This document shows, one piece after another, positions 8,767-20,145 of a stretch of DNA of 64,000 nt (within the stretch, counting starts at the first letter, position 1; the number at the start of each line of letters is the position of its first letter). The notes under the pieces were generated by a model. The model was not told where the DNA came from and searched no databases. It saw only the letters and a program-made list of their open reading frames with translations. Origin of the DNA: Thermothielavioides terrestris NRRL 8126 (Eukaryota > Ascomycota > Sordariomycetes > Sordariales > Chaetomiaceae). A program made the position numbers and the translations under genes. The stretch is from the NCBI RefSeq assembly GCF_000226115.1, contig NC_016461.1, forward strand, positions 248,001 through 312,000. The letters run 5' to 3'.

Positions 8767-11280
8767 GTAGCGGTGGCAATAACGTTGCAAATACCCTTAT
8801 CTCCTTATTAAGATAGCAGTATATAAGCTCCTAAGCCGAGGTGGCGATTGTTCGATAGGACCTACGGACATATAGCTATAGATATATAGATAGCTTAGTA
8901 GTTAAATGGCCAACTTATAGAAAATAGATAGAAGTAGATAGTTGTAAATACTTTGATGTTGTAATACTACTAATTAGTTAATAGGTCGTCAATTTGATTT
9001 AAAAGGCTTAAGGATCTAGCGTTTAATTTAAGATACTAATTAACCTTATAATTTTATAGGCTTACTAGGGGTATAAGGATATAGGCTAGCCACTTCGATA
9101 AGACGACTAGTAACTACCGCCCTATAGACATTCCCCTTTAGGCTAGAGTATAAGGGGACAGGTAGCAGTCGCTATAGCGGTTATGCCGAACCTTTTGCTA
9201 TTCTAGATATAGAAAATGTATAGGAGTTAGAGACCGTTAGCTAGGCAATAGGCGATTTAGCGATAATTGCTATAGTGTTAAGCTCCTTTTCGGCGACTCT
9301 AAAGGGGGTAATTATATACACTAGGCCTACTACGTTGTATATCGCCTAGTATACCTATAAATCGCCTACCTACCAAATTATTTATCTACCTACTAAATTG
9401 TAAAAAAGTTCGATCGATTAAATTGACTAAGTCGAACGTACCTACTTCGAATACAATGCTATAGCTATATACGTATCGATTGATAAGATCTATATAAGAT
9501 ATCTATCGATTTAATTATATATACAATGTAGATAAGCTATTGTACTTTGGCCTATTCTATTAGTATCGCTAACTACTATATAGAGCCTCTGTTACTATAG
9601 AGATCATTGTACCTAATAGTATACCTCCGCCTCTGTCTCCGCTAGGCAGCGGCGCTTAGCAACCGCTATCGAATACGCCTAACCTCCTAGGAGAAGAGAC
9701 TCGCTACTACTATAAGTGCAAGAGGGAGCTTCCTATTATATAGTTCGCTAGTAAACATAGCTTAACTATAACCTATATAGATTGCCAAAGTATAGTTGTC
9801 GAATATATTAGTCGTCCTTACTATATTATAATGCTTAGTCTAACTATATTATAAAGAGCCTACTCTAGCTAGGCAATTAGTTTTATCGCCAAAGTGTTTA
9901 GCACTATCTCTAGTACTATCTCTAGCAAATATATCGTTGGCGATATCAACCTCTCTTTACTAGAGAAGCTATATATTAGTGGCTATCAACCCCGTTTTCC
10001 CGTCTATGAGATATTTGCCCGCCTAGGATCTACACGCCCAGGATCTATATACCTAGGATCTGTACGCCTAGAGCCTATGCAGCTAGAGTCTCTAGCAATG
10101 CCTCCGCTTAGCCTAGCTATCCAATCTAGCAGTATCGAGTCTACTATTATAGTAGGCTCTTCTCAATCTAGCGACCTCTAGCCGCTACCTCCTATCGTCG
10201 GCTAGCATCCGCCAGAGATCGTTCTAAGTCGCTATCAATATACAACGGTCGGCCTATAGGTTAGAATAGCGATTAGTCAATAGCTAAGTTAGAAACACTA
10301 GCCTGCTAAACGTCACTTATAGCCGTATACGGTAACTAGGGGTTTTACATTTAATAGCTGCCTATATACTCCAGTCGCCTAGTAGTCATTTCTATAACAA
10401 CTATAGCTATAGCTATAGCTATAGACGCCCTATCGTATTTAGAACTTTCTCTTATAGGCTATATCTGTTATATAGTGTACGCCTTGCTTCCTTCGCCGAG
10501 GTCAAACTTTCTAGGATTCACCTACTATAGCTATAGCCTACCGTTAGCTTACAATCATTGAGTGTAATTATCGTGTTCGCCATCTCTATAGCGAGGCTCC
10601 TTTACCTACACCGCTGCTTATAGAGCTAGTTCGCTATGCCTATAGCGAAGATCCTACCCCACTTATACTTAGTACTCCTATTTCGATAGCTGGCACCCCT
10701 GTTCCGATAGCTAGTACTCCTATTCCAATGGCTAGTACTCTGGCCTTGTCTATAGCTATAGGCGCCCTAGACGACGATCGTTATATTATTTATAACGCTT
10801 ATAGTATAGCGTGTCCTCTACAACTTGTTAACGCTGTTACTAGCTTCTATTTTTACTATACTAATACTAGCTAGTAGCGAGATCCGTTAGGATAGTATAA
10901 GGTCTATTTCCGCTATAATATAACGTAGCTATAGAGCGACTTCTTCGACATTGAAGGCGATAAGTAAGATATCTACTAATAGTATTTAGTATATATTAAA
11001 GGTCTTAGGCAAGCATTGCAAATATCTATAAATAGCCTTAGTTCTTTAGTAGAGATGTTGTTATCTAGTAATCTATTTAGTAGCAGTGGCTCTCTAGCTA
11101 CGTCTACTCTAGCTTATAGGATACTAGTATACTACTATAGCCTAGTATACTATAGTTATATCCTATATATAGCGAGAGTGGTCTTAGTGAGCTAGCTAGT
11201 TAAACCTAAGCCTATATCTACGTCTAAGCCAGTTCTAGATCCTATATTCGATAGTGATCTAGAGGCGGATACATTGACAA
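8767..11280. other. RIP-degraded sequence upstream of the Helitron Rep domain
   Basis: AT-rich, with TAG/TAA in every frame. One open frame (9894-10181, plus) is Ser/Ile/Leu-rich and probably part of the former element's 5' region or N-terminal extension, with short ACCTAGGATCTRTA-type repeats at about 10015-10100 and a (CTATAG)n stretch near 10395-10425. No recognisable domain. Confidence 0.4.
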
Positions 11281-11289
11281 TATAAAATC

Positions 11290-14200
11290 ACCTCCTACTT
11301 TAGAAGTTTAAGGCTAAACTAGCTAAGGATATTATACTTAAATACTCTATATATAAAGAGCGCTAGTTTGATATAAAGCTCGAGGATAGAGTCTATACTA
11401 GCTATATTGCCTACAATAAAGCGAAGCACCCTAAGGAGCTACTCTTCTTCTTAGCTAAGAATAATCTTGATTTTAGCAATGTACTAGACAGCTTACTAGA
11501 GCTATCATAGATCGAAAAGCAGTTGATTGCCTATATATATATTTATATAGAAGTCTTCCTATACTATAGCCAATAGTACAAGTATTATAGCTATATTGTC
11601 AACTTCCTTTACGATATTAGCAAGGTTTATAGCTAGCTCCCTCGTCTTCCCTAAGAGCTTAATATCATTATTCTATAGCCTACCAACTTTAACTAATAGC
11701 TATATATTCTCCGTCAATTCTACTACAACTTTTACGTTAAATAGTCTAATATCTAGGTATAGCTAGAGTTCTTAGTAGCGAATTACCTTGCCTATTGCAA
11801 CATTGTTGTAAACGAGGAGCGGCTAAGCTAGCTACTAAACGGCGAGAGTATTATTAGCAAGTTCCTAATTAAAGATATTGACCTAGTGGATATCTAAGAA
11901 GTAGTTGACGAGGCTAACGACGAGTTATACCTCGTCGACGAGGGCGCTATACCTAATATAGTAGTGGAGGAGGCGAACCTAGACTAGTTACGTAAGTAGA
12001 TACATTTGTAACAACTGTCGTAGTATCCTAAGTAGCTACCTTTGTAGCTATATATTGAAATAGGCGATATCCGCTAGACACTGTTAAACGAGTTTAACTG
12101 CTTATAGCTATTGCTATTATAGGCGTTCTCTACCCTCTTCCCCTATAGGCAAACTAAGTTTATATTCCCTTAGATAAAGTCTATTATATACAACAACTAT
12201 ATCTAGTATACTATATAGTACTAAGATAGCCGTTTTATATAGCACCCTCGCTTCTAGTTTATAGCGTTTAATATATAAATATAGAGTACCGTCAACGCTA
12301 AGAGCTCCTACTTTATAAAGTATACGAACTAGAACTATATAGACCTTAAAGAGCTACGCCTTACGTTCGAATCTAACACTCCCAAGGCGTAACGTTTACT
12401 CAACTTTATCGTTAAGTATATAGATACTCTATATAGTATACGTACTTTCTAGACTAGCTATAGCCACTAGCTAAATATATATATATATATACGCTTAGTA
12501 TACCTACGTTATTTATTACGTTTAGCCTAGTAGACTTACACTAGGACAGCCTAGCCTAGTATATACCGTACTACAACGAGTAGAAGCAGGCCTTGGATCA
12601 GGAGCGGGTACGTATTATATACGAGAACCTCTATAACAACCTATATATCGCTATATACTACTTCTTCTAACGGTATAACCTATTTTAGAAGCTTATACTA
12701 ACGCTTAAATTCGGTATCGTCGACTACTAGGATTGCTACAAGTAGCAGGCCTATAGCAGTTTTTATAACTATAGCCTATACTAGTGCGCCAACGCTATAG
12801 AGCTAGAGCTACGGACCCCGGAGGGCCAACGAGCCTTTTACAAACGCTAGGGCTATTATATCACCACTATCAACCTATAGCTAAGCCGTATTATAGCGTA
12901 AGGCGAGGCTAACGTCCTAACGGCTATACTCTTTAAGAACAAATAGCCTACCTTCGATATACTATCCTAGGTCATCAATAGAGTATAGTAGTATATCTAT
13001 ACTAAGGCGTACTATATATAGCGCTATAAGTTGCCTAACGGCTAGCTCTCTGACTAGCCAGTATATCGGTTCCATTACCCTCGTTTATAATATAAGGAGC
13101 TAATTGTTACCTGTAATTTCAATCCTAGCTACTATATATTTGACGGCGTATACAACGATATATAGCTCAATAGCTATAATTGTACTATTTTGCTTAGCTA
13201 GCTAGCTAATATAGATATTAGCCTTTGTATTAACGTCGACGCTATACTTAACTACGTGGCTAAGTACTACTCTAAGGGCAAGACGAAGAGCAAATCCTAC
13301 TTAGAGCTATTATATAAGATTATACCCTAGCTCGCTAGCTATAACCCTATTGTTTCTTTTGCTATTAAGCTAATGAACAAGCTAATTTCTAAATAGAACT
13401 AGTCTACTTAGGAGGTAGTATACCTCCTAATATATCTCCTACTTTAGGAAGGCTTATATGTTATATAGATAGTTGACTATCGCCTATTCGATCGTTAATA
13501 CGTGTCTATCCTAATCAACTTAGAGAATTAGACTCTAATAGTACGTTTATAGTATTAGAAGTATCTTAGCTGCATTGAGCTATAGGAAGACCTAATATAC
13601 TTCGACTTCCTCTATAATATCGACTAGAGCTAGGGCCTATATCCTTAGTGGCGCTTTGTCTAAGCCAAGCTGTATATACTTAACTACTTCCCTTGTTATA
13701 AGCTAGATCTAGCGAGCGACTAGTTTAAGGACTTCTACTATATTAAGCTAATACTAAACTATATATATTGTAACCTTAATAAGCTTAAGACTATAGATAA
13801 TATAGTCTTCGAGATATACTACAAGGCTTATCTTTATTGCCTTAAGGTTTACTAGTATCCTAATAACTACTATAGTACTATTATTGTACCTAAGCTAGAG
13901 GAGGAATTTAAGGAGCTACTAAGTAAAGAGCTATAGCTATACGACTAGGAGGAGCTTGTAGCTACGTTTCCTAACTGCCTAATAGAGACAGAGGACATTG
14001 ATATCCTTGGTAACTACGATATCAATCTACTATACTCGTAGGAGCTATATATTAGGCAGTATCCCGACCTCGAGGACACTGTAGCTAAGTTCTAGAAGCT
14101 AAAGAAGGCTAACTAGCGTACTAGCGAGGATAACAATATAGAGGAGCTCCTAGATATAGACCTAGATATCCTCAATACTAAGTAGTATATTATCTTTAAT

Positions 14201-15740
14201 ATATTCGTTAGCTACTATAAAGTGTATTTATATAGCGAGGATCTAGCTCCTATTCTTCTTTAGGTTGATAGCTATAGTAGTACTAGCAAGTTATATATTA
14301 TCTACCTCCTTTCTACTTAGCTTAATCAACTAGTATAGGCTTATAGCAAACTATCCCCAGTAGTCTACGTTACTCCTATAGGCGTAGTAGCGAATAAGAT
14401 TAATGATAGTACAATCTATTTGCTACTATAGCTACTAGTCAATAGGAGAGGCGAGATTAATATACTCAATACTACTAAGTTGAACAACCTATAGACCAAT
14501 CTTAAGCAGTTCAAATATTTTATTATCGACAAGAAGTCTATAATTGGCTTACGTCTACTTATAGCGATTAGCTCCTAGATAGGCGAGATCTAGCCTTGCT
14601 ACTACGACGAGCTATTCAATAGCCAGTGTATAATGCTGATCAACGACTTCTTCTAACTACCTCCTATCGCTAAAAGGCTACTTTATACTAACTAGACTAA
14701 CCTTAGTGCTATTAAGATGGTTAGACGTAATGTCTACTATATATTCGACTATACTATTAAGCTTAAGGAAGTTATAAGGTAGTAAGGCGCTAAGTAAGCT
14801 AGCTTCTAGGATATACTCGAGGGTCTATAGTACAATAACCCAACTATATAGTAATAGCATTTGCTCTCGACCTATATTTAGTCGGCTCTATCGATATAAG
14901 AGGTAGCGAGCTTTAATAACGCCCTTTAGATCTATCTATATAACTCTGCTATCAATGACTACAACCTTATATATCTTAAGGGCTTAAACCGTCTATACTA
15001 CTTAGCTATTGCCGACAACACTAGGCCCTAGGTGAACGAGGTAAAGGCTACTAACGCCGACAACCTATATAAGAAGATCCTACTTATACTAGGTATATAA
15101 GTTATATTAATAGAGAAGATCTAGACTAGTACTAGCCTTGTTAACAGTATTATTGGTATAATCTATAACTTTATATAGAAGACTAGTATTGACCTAAGAG
15201 CTAAGCCCCTTTTTATTATACTAGTTAAGTTCAATAGTTATACTAGCCCTCTCTACTTTAGAGGCTAGCCTAATCTTACTAACGTAGTCCCTATCTTCTA
15301 GTCCCACTGTAATTTCTTATATAGCTATTCCACCTATACCTATATATAGTTCCCTCTAACGATTATATATACTATTATAGTATATAAGTCTTAGGGCGCT
15401 ACGCTTGACAAAGCGGTGCTTAATATCTTAGACAAGGATTTTTAGCCTAGGCTTATATATATAGCGGTTAGCTACGTTAAGTCTTTATAAGGCGTTATAT
15501 TCGATACTACATTTAACCTCTTAGCGCTAAGGGTAATAGCCAATGCTAACTATATTGCCTAAGCCGAGGATATCGCCTAGCGCCTACCTTAGTATATTAA
15601 GCTATAAGATCTTATATAGGCTGATCCTCCTATATAGGAAGATTTCAACGAAGATATCTATAGCGCTATACTATAGCAAGGCTCGCTAGCCCCAAAGGCA
15701 ATAGTAGAGGAAGATATCTACAATGCTTAGATCTATAGTA
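11290..15740 (+). pseudogene. Helitron Rep / PIF1-like helicase, RIP-inactivated
   Basis: Reading TAG/TAA as former Gln or Trp codons reveals the standard order of fungal Helitron proteins. A DUF6570-like N-terminal region (about 11400-11850) comes first. The Helitron-like N-terminal domain follows, with the LFITFSLVDLH-type motif near 12503. The Rep nuclease region comes next, then a PIF1-type helicase to about 15740 with a recognisable YKSQG motif at about 15383. The frame is continuous from about 12500 to the end, but shifted relative to the N-terminal part at a (TA)n tract near 12472-12493. The HUH site has Tyr codons (TAT) at 12764 and 12770 where His is expected. The Rep tyrosine motif Y-x-x-K-Y is retained at 13253-13267. 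The helicase Walker A (14264-14290) has Gly to Ser changes. All of these are CpA to TpA or TpG to TpA effects. It is not functional. Confidence 0.82.
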
Positions 15741-15748
15741 GTGGCTAG

Positions 15749-15975
15749 ACTACCTAGAGTATATAAAGGGCTAGCTAGTATAGAAGTGTAAAGATGCCTT
15801 CCACTAATAGGAGTGGGAGTAGGTACTGATATATAAGATAGCATAGAACGGCTAGTGCTAATAGCGGCTAAGCTACTTAGAGTATATAAAGGGCTAGCTA
15901 ATATAGAAGTATAAGGATGCTTTCCGCTAGTAGAAGCAGGAGCAGGTACCGATATACAAGATAGTATAGAACAGC
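15749..15975. repeat. tandem duplication, about 122-bp period
   Basis: Two adjacent, C/T- and G/A-diverged copies (about 15749-15870 and 15871-15975) share TAGAGTATATAAAGGGCTAG and a following GTATAGAA...GGTACTGATAT-type segment. They lie immediately after the helicase frame, in what would be the element's 3' region. Confidence 0.7.
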
Positions 15976-16259
15976 TAGCTAGGCAGCCTCTTTAAAGTCC
16001 TAGAGTATTCGACCTAACTATACTTTATCGCTACTATATTACATTATATTTTAAGCCGCTATATATTCAATATAGCTATTATATTTAAAGCTACTATATA
16101 TATTATATATTTAATAGCTCTATTATATAAATAGATCTCTATTCTATATAGTTTTAGCTCTATATTATAGCTCTATATTATAGCTCTATATATATAGTTT
16201 ATTTAGTTTAGTATAAAACACTGGACTATAAGATAGGAAGTGGTAAGTAGGTAGGTAGG

Positions 16260-16493
16260 CCAAGCCGCTATACCAACGACCGGGCTAAGCTAGCCTAGAC
16301 TGTACTATCGCTAGAAGCAATCCGACCGAGCTAGCGCCGTAAGCTAAGACGGCGTTAGCCGTCGTAGGCTTCGGCGTGGCCGGTCGGATTGCCTGGCGTG
16401 GCCGGTCGGATAGGCGGCTAGCTGGCTCGGGCGGTCGTCGGCTACGGTAGGCAGCGGTGGCGGCAAGGCTCCGGCTCCGGCCCCGGCCCTGCC
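16260..16493. repeat. GC-rich structured block at the Helitron 3' side
   Basis: In sharp contrast to the preceding AT-rich DNA, this segment is GC-rich. GCAATCCGACCG (16317-16328) is inverted as CGGTCGGATTGC (16381-16392). GACGGC-GTTA-GCCGTC forms a local hairpin inside it. GGCGTGGCCGGTCGGAT occurs twice in tandem (about 16373 and 16394), and CCGGCTCCGG-type repeats precede the terminal hairpin copy. Multiple hairpins near one end suit a rolling-circle transposon terminus; that role is inferred. Confidence 0.65.
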
Positions 16494-16504
16494 AAGCTTC
16501 GCTT
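16494..16504. repeat. second copy of the GCGAAGC-type hairpin core (minus orientation)
   Basis: AAGC-TTC-GCTT on plus is AAGC-GAA-GCTT on minus, the same core as at 8020-8038, in inverted orientation and with a shorter stem. It lies at the exact change from repeat-island sequence to ordinary intergenic DNA. Confidence 0.6.
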
Positions 16505-16505
16505 C

Positions 16506-17117
16506 ACCACTTACTGTGGCGCAGCACAGTCAAGGGTCTTGTACTCTCGCACAACGACACCGCCACGGGATTTCTCATGAATGGCAGCTGGCCCTCGCCG
16601 TCCCCTGCAAGCGTCGAAGCGTTGATAACGTGGTGACCAGCACCTTGGTCTGGATCGCGAGGTTATTGTCCAGCTGGAAATCGCCAAACTGCAGGCTCGG
16701 CAGCCGCAGCGCCGGCGACGGTGCCTCCGCCGCCGCCGTCAGGTTTCCAGTTGATCGTGTTGTTCAGCAGCCGACCCTTGTTTTCCGCGGCCCTGCCGTG
16801 TATCCTGTTTGAGATATTTACATGACCTGGATCAGGTCAGGAGCGCTACGATGGGCATTTTGATATGCCTGCCGAAGAGGCGGTTGCCGGCAGGGCAAAA
16901 TCGCGATGTATCCTTAGATCTGCCGGTCCTCGACGGCCCCTGAAGATGGCTAACGAAGTGCAAGGAGGGAAAACCCAATCAACACGACACAACATATTCA
17001 TTACATTTCAACACTACCTTCTCTTTGCCCGCCCAAGTACGCCCCGATCACATGACGGATCGAAGCGGGCTGCGTTTCTCACACACAGATTGCCCCTAAC
17101 TGGTCACCCGGTGAGAC
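16506..17117. other. intergenic, permease 3' flank
   Basis: No supported gene. On minus, about 16570-16760 carries an open Leu/Thr/Gln-rich stretch, but it lacks a start, a recognisable domain and splice support, so it is left uncalled. Confidence 0.4.
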
Positions 17118-18811
17118 TCAACTGGAGCTCTCTTCACGCTTTTCCGACTGCTCGACCTCGACAACGTCGCCTTCGCCGACCGTGATGGCCTCGACGGCGC
17201 CGTGCACCAGCCCGTCGATGTCCACCTTGGGGCCCGTGAAGTTCTTCCTCCCGTCCACGATCCACTGCACGCCGGCGATGAGCAGGACGACGCCGAACGC
17301 GACGATGCAGTAGTTCATGTTCGCCGCCGTCGTGGGGATCTCGGGCGGGAAGACGAACAGGACCGTGGTCAGCACCGTCCACGCGATGCCGATCTGTGCC
17401 TCGCCGGTCAGTTTCTTTTTGTCTCTCGCTTCGAATGGAGTAGCGGAAAGTAGGTGCTGCTCACCAGGTTGACCGTCCAGCCGACCGGCTCCGAGAGCTT
17501 GAACGGCCTGGACGCGGGCAGCATGCGGCGGCCGCGCAGGCAGTTGATGGCGGGCGGGATGGCGTAGGTGACGCCGAGGGCGACGACGCTGGCCGAGACG
17601 ATGGCGTTGAAGGCGCTGGTCGAGCCCAGGAAGACGCAGCCGAAGATGATGACCCAGGCGGTGGTCCAGATGAGCGCGTTGAGCGGCACGCCGAGCGTCT
17701 GGTTGACGGCCGCGAACACGCGGCTGGCCGGCAGGCCGCGGTCGCGCGCGAACGCGTAGCTCATCCGGCTGCTCGTCGTCATGAGGCTGGTCGTCGTGAA
17801 CAGCATGCACACGATGGGGAAGATGTACAGGCATGTGGCGCCGGCGCGGCTGTTGCCCGTGGCATCGTACAGGATCTGCAGCAGCGGGCCGGCCGTCGAG
17901 CCGATGGTGTTGTCAATGTCGCGCAGCACGAACAGCAGGCAGCTGAGGAAGACGAAGCCGGTGAAGATGCCGATGCCGATGCACAGCAGCATGATGCGCG
18001 GGCCCTCGTGCTGCGGCCGCGGGATCTCCTCGATCATGTGCGCGGTCGCGTCGAAGCCCGTCAGCGCGAAGGCGCCCTGCAGCAGGCCCAGCAGCCAGGC
18101 CAGCCCGTCGGGCCAGCCGGTCTCGTTGATGAAGGCGCCGTACACGAAGGCGCCGCTCTGGTACCGGTGCTCGGGCGCGGCACAGGCCAGCACCGTGATG
18201 CTGATGATGACGAAGCCCGCCACAGACCAGAAGAAGGCGGCCTTGGTGAAGAGCGCCAACAGCCGGTTGGCCAGCGCGTTGATGACGAAGGCGGCGAGCG
18301 TGTAGGCGATGTAGATGAGGAACTGCTGCCACGGCTGCGCCTCGTAGCTCGGGTTGAACAGCGCCATGAGGCCGATGATCAGCTGGCTGCCGAGCAAGCC
18401 GCCCGTCGCGGTCAGGCACACCCACGCCGCCACGTTGATCCAGCCGGTCACGAAGCTGATGGCCGGGCTGAAGCGGCGCCAGCTGACGATGGCCGCCCAG
18501 TGGTACTGGCCGCCCGCGGTCGGGTACGCCGACAGGAACTCGGCCAGCGACGCGGCCAGGCACAGGTTGCAGATCCCCGCGACGACGAGGCCCCAGATGA
18601 TGGCGCTGGGGCCGCCCGAGGGCAGCGCGAGCGACAGCGACGTGGCCAGCGCCGTCCAGCTGTTGAGGATGGCGAAGGCCAGCCCGAGCATCGAGATGGT
18701 GCTGAAGTTGCGCTCCAGCTCCTGCTTCACGCCCAGCCGGGCGAGCGCGGCCGCATCTTCCGAGCCTGCCGCTGCTTTGTGCTGGCCTTCCTCCATTGCG
18801 TTGATTGTCAC
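17118..18811 (-). CDS. amino-acid/GABA-type permease (APC superfamily)
   Basis: Proton-coupled uptake transporter of the APC amino-acid/choline transporter family (UGA4/HNM1-like) in the plasma membrane. There are two exons (17465-18811 and 17118-17393) with a 71-nt intron in phase 0, giving 540 aa, the family norm. A short charged N-terminus ends in GVKQELERNFSTISMLGLAF, the usual lead into TM1. About 12 hydrophobic helices follow. The GFDATAHMIEE sequence in the middle matches the conserved family signature, as does YPTAGGQYHW after TM2/3. The C-terminal tail is acidic/Ser-rich. The substrate (GABA, choline, polyamine or other amino acid) cannot be fixed. It is not RIP-affected although it lies between repeat-derived sequences. 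Confidence 0.9.
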
Positions 18812-19374
18812 CGGGGGCGCGTTGATTCAGTTCTGGACGTCTCGCTACCTAACTCGTTGTCCACCGTGTTCCTGAAGAGTGAGCGGTGAGGGGTGATGGG
18901 CGGGCGTCTGCTGTCGGAGGATGGAGGCAGAGCCGCGGTGTCACCCGAAGTGCTCAGCTACTCCACAGCGGCTTGCTGCGGAGAACCTGGAATCAGGTAC
19001 TTGTAATCGGGCCTGGGGGCATTCAGGGGTTACAGTTCTCCGTGCGACGTCACGGACTCGCGGCTTCTCAAAAGGGAAGCTGGCCACTAGCGTGAGCCAG
19101 ATAACGTTAACTACCGTGCAGCAACTAATGCTTACACTAATGCTTATCTAGCGTTGTGGGACAACGCAGTCAAGAGGTCAATGACGGTCGCTGCGAGGCC
19201 GTTGACTGTGCCCACCTCCAGTCAGTGTGAAAGCGAAGCTCGGCGATGCCGACATCGCCTTGCCCACACAGCCAGGATACCCCAGTTGTGTTGTGCCCCT
19301 GATGCCCTGGAAGCCCACGATAACTTACCGGTGGTGCCACCGGCACTCCACTAGTGCCTGGGAAGGCTTACGTC

Positions 19375-19393
19375 ATTGAAGCTTCGCTCCAAT
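19375..19393. repeat. third copy of the GCGAAGC hairpin, inverted relative to 8020
   Basis: ATTGAAGC-TTC-GCTCCAAT is the inverse of the copy at 8020-8038 with one stem mismatch. The shared stretch is 23 nt (8019-8041 against the reverse complement of 19372-19394, one difference), so the two copies look like inverted ends bracketing 11.4 kb. Confidence 0.65.
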
Positions 19394-19853
19394 TGCACGT
19401 CGCCCTTAGTTCCAGTCGCCCGAGTTATACTACTACTTTGTAACAGAACGCCCTCTAAGAGGATAGCATCAATGAACAATGGAGACGAAGAACCCGACAC
19501 GAATTGGGGTTGTCAGCGAGCTCATTGAACGTTGCAAATTGCGTCAGAACATGAAGAATATCCCTCTCATAAAACATGCCCTCAAACCGGACGCTCTTCA
19601 CTCCTTCGTATACCAGAGCAACTCCTTCCTCAGGGCTCGACCGGTATGCTGCGACGCAGAGGACGCGACTGCCGGCCGTTTTGAGCTCGCCAGTTCCCTC
19701 TTCTCTTTCAGTCCCAGCATGGAATATTTGCACTTCTCGAGATAGTATTAGACTGGACCGCCAACATGAGACCACGGGAGAACGGAGGAAGAACTTGCCT
19801 TGTTGGAGGATGGCGCTAGCGTAATGGTATCAAGCCGAGGATAAGAACAGCCT

Positions 19854-20145
19854 TGAGCCACAAGAGTCCTGATAATAAAAAATGTGGCTCTAGATTTTTT
19901 AGCTCAATGGTCTGACAACTAGTTAATCATAGGTTCCTTAGTTAATCAAAGCACGACCTTCGGAAATAAGTGTCTAGGCCTCTGGGCAACAAAACGTCTC
20001 CAGAGTTCAAGTAGCTCTCCTAACCAAAAACGGTTGGCAAAGCCGAGGGGTCTGTTGGATTACTGTGTATGGGCCCTGAGCTCCAGGGGTCCCAAGAACA
20101 AAAATTGGGGCCCCGGACTTTTTAGCTCAGTGCCCGGTCTGACAG
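19854..20145. repeat. pair of diverged direct repeats (about 65-70 bp)
   Basis: TTGAGCCACAAGAGTCC...TTTTTTAGCTCAATG (19854-19917) resembles CTGAGCTCCAGGGGTCCC...TTTTTAGCTCAGTG (20076-20145), each followed by GTCTGACA. Each unit also begins and ends with an imperfect inverted TGAGC/GCTCA. These are possibly two decayed copies of a miniature element. Confidence 0.45.

Larger units (their letters stand above)
8019..16505 (+). mobile_element. RIP-degraded autonomous Helitron (approximate limits)
   Basis: An AT-rich block begins at a hairpin (8020-8038) and ends with a GC-rich structured block and a second copy of the same hairpin core (16494-16504). Inside it lies a Rep/helicase reading frame of the fungal Helitron type. 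The sequence is saturated with TA, CTA and TAG, as expected when CpA is converted to TpA on both strands. Limits are an estimate: Helitrons have 5' TC and 3' CTRR ends without target-site duplication, and I could not identify these confidently. The 8.4-9.9 kb part has no recognisable coding and could include nested debris. Confidence 0.72.

Noticed and set aside
9900..15740. Reading frames where TAG and TAA seem to encode glutamine, as in an alternative genetic code
   Set aside because: Neighbouring genes use the standard code, and the stops sit where CAG/CAA/TGG would be in a Helitron. Histidine and glycine codons changed in the same CpA/TpG contexts, so RIP explains them.
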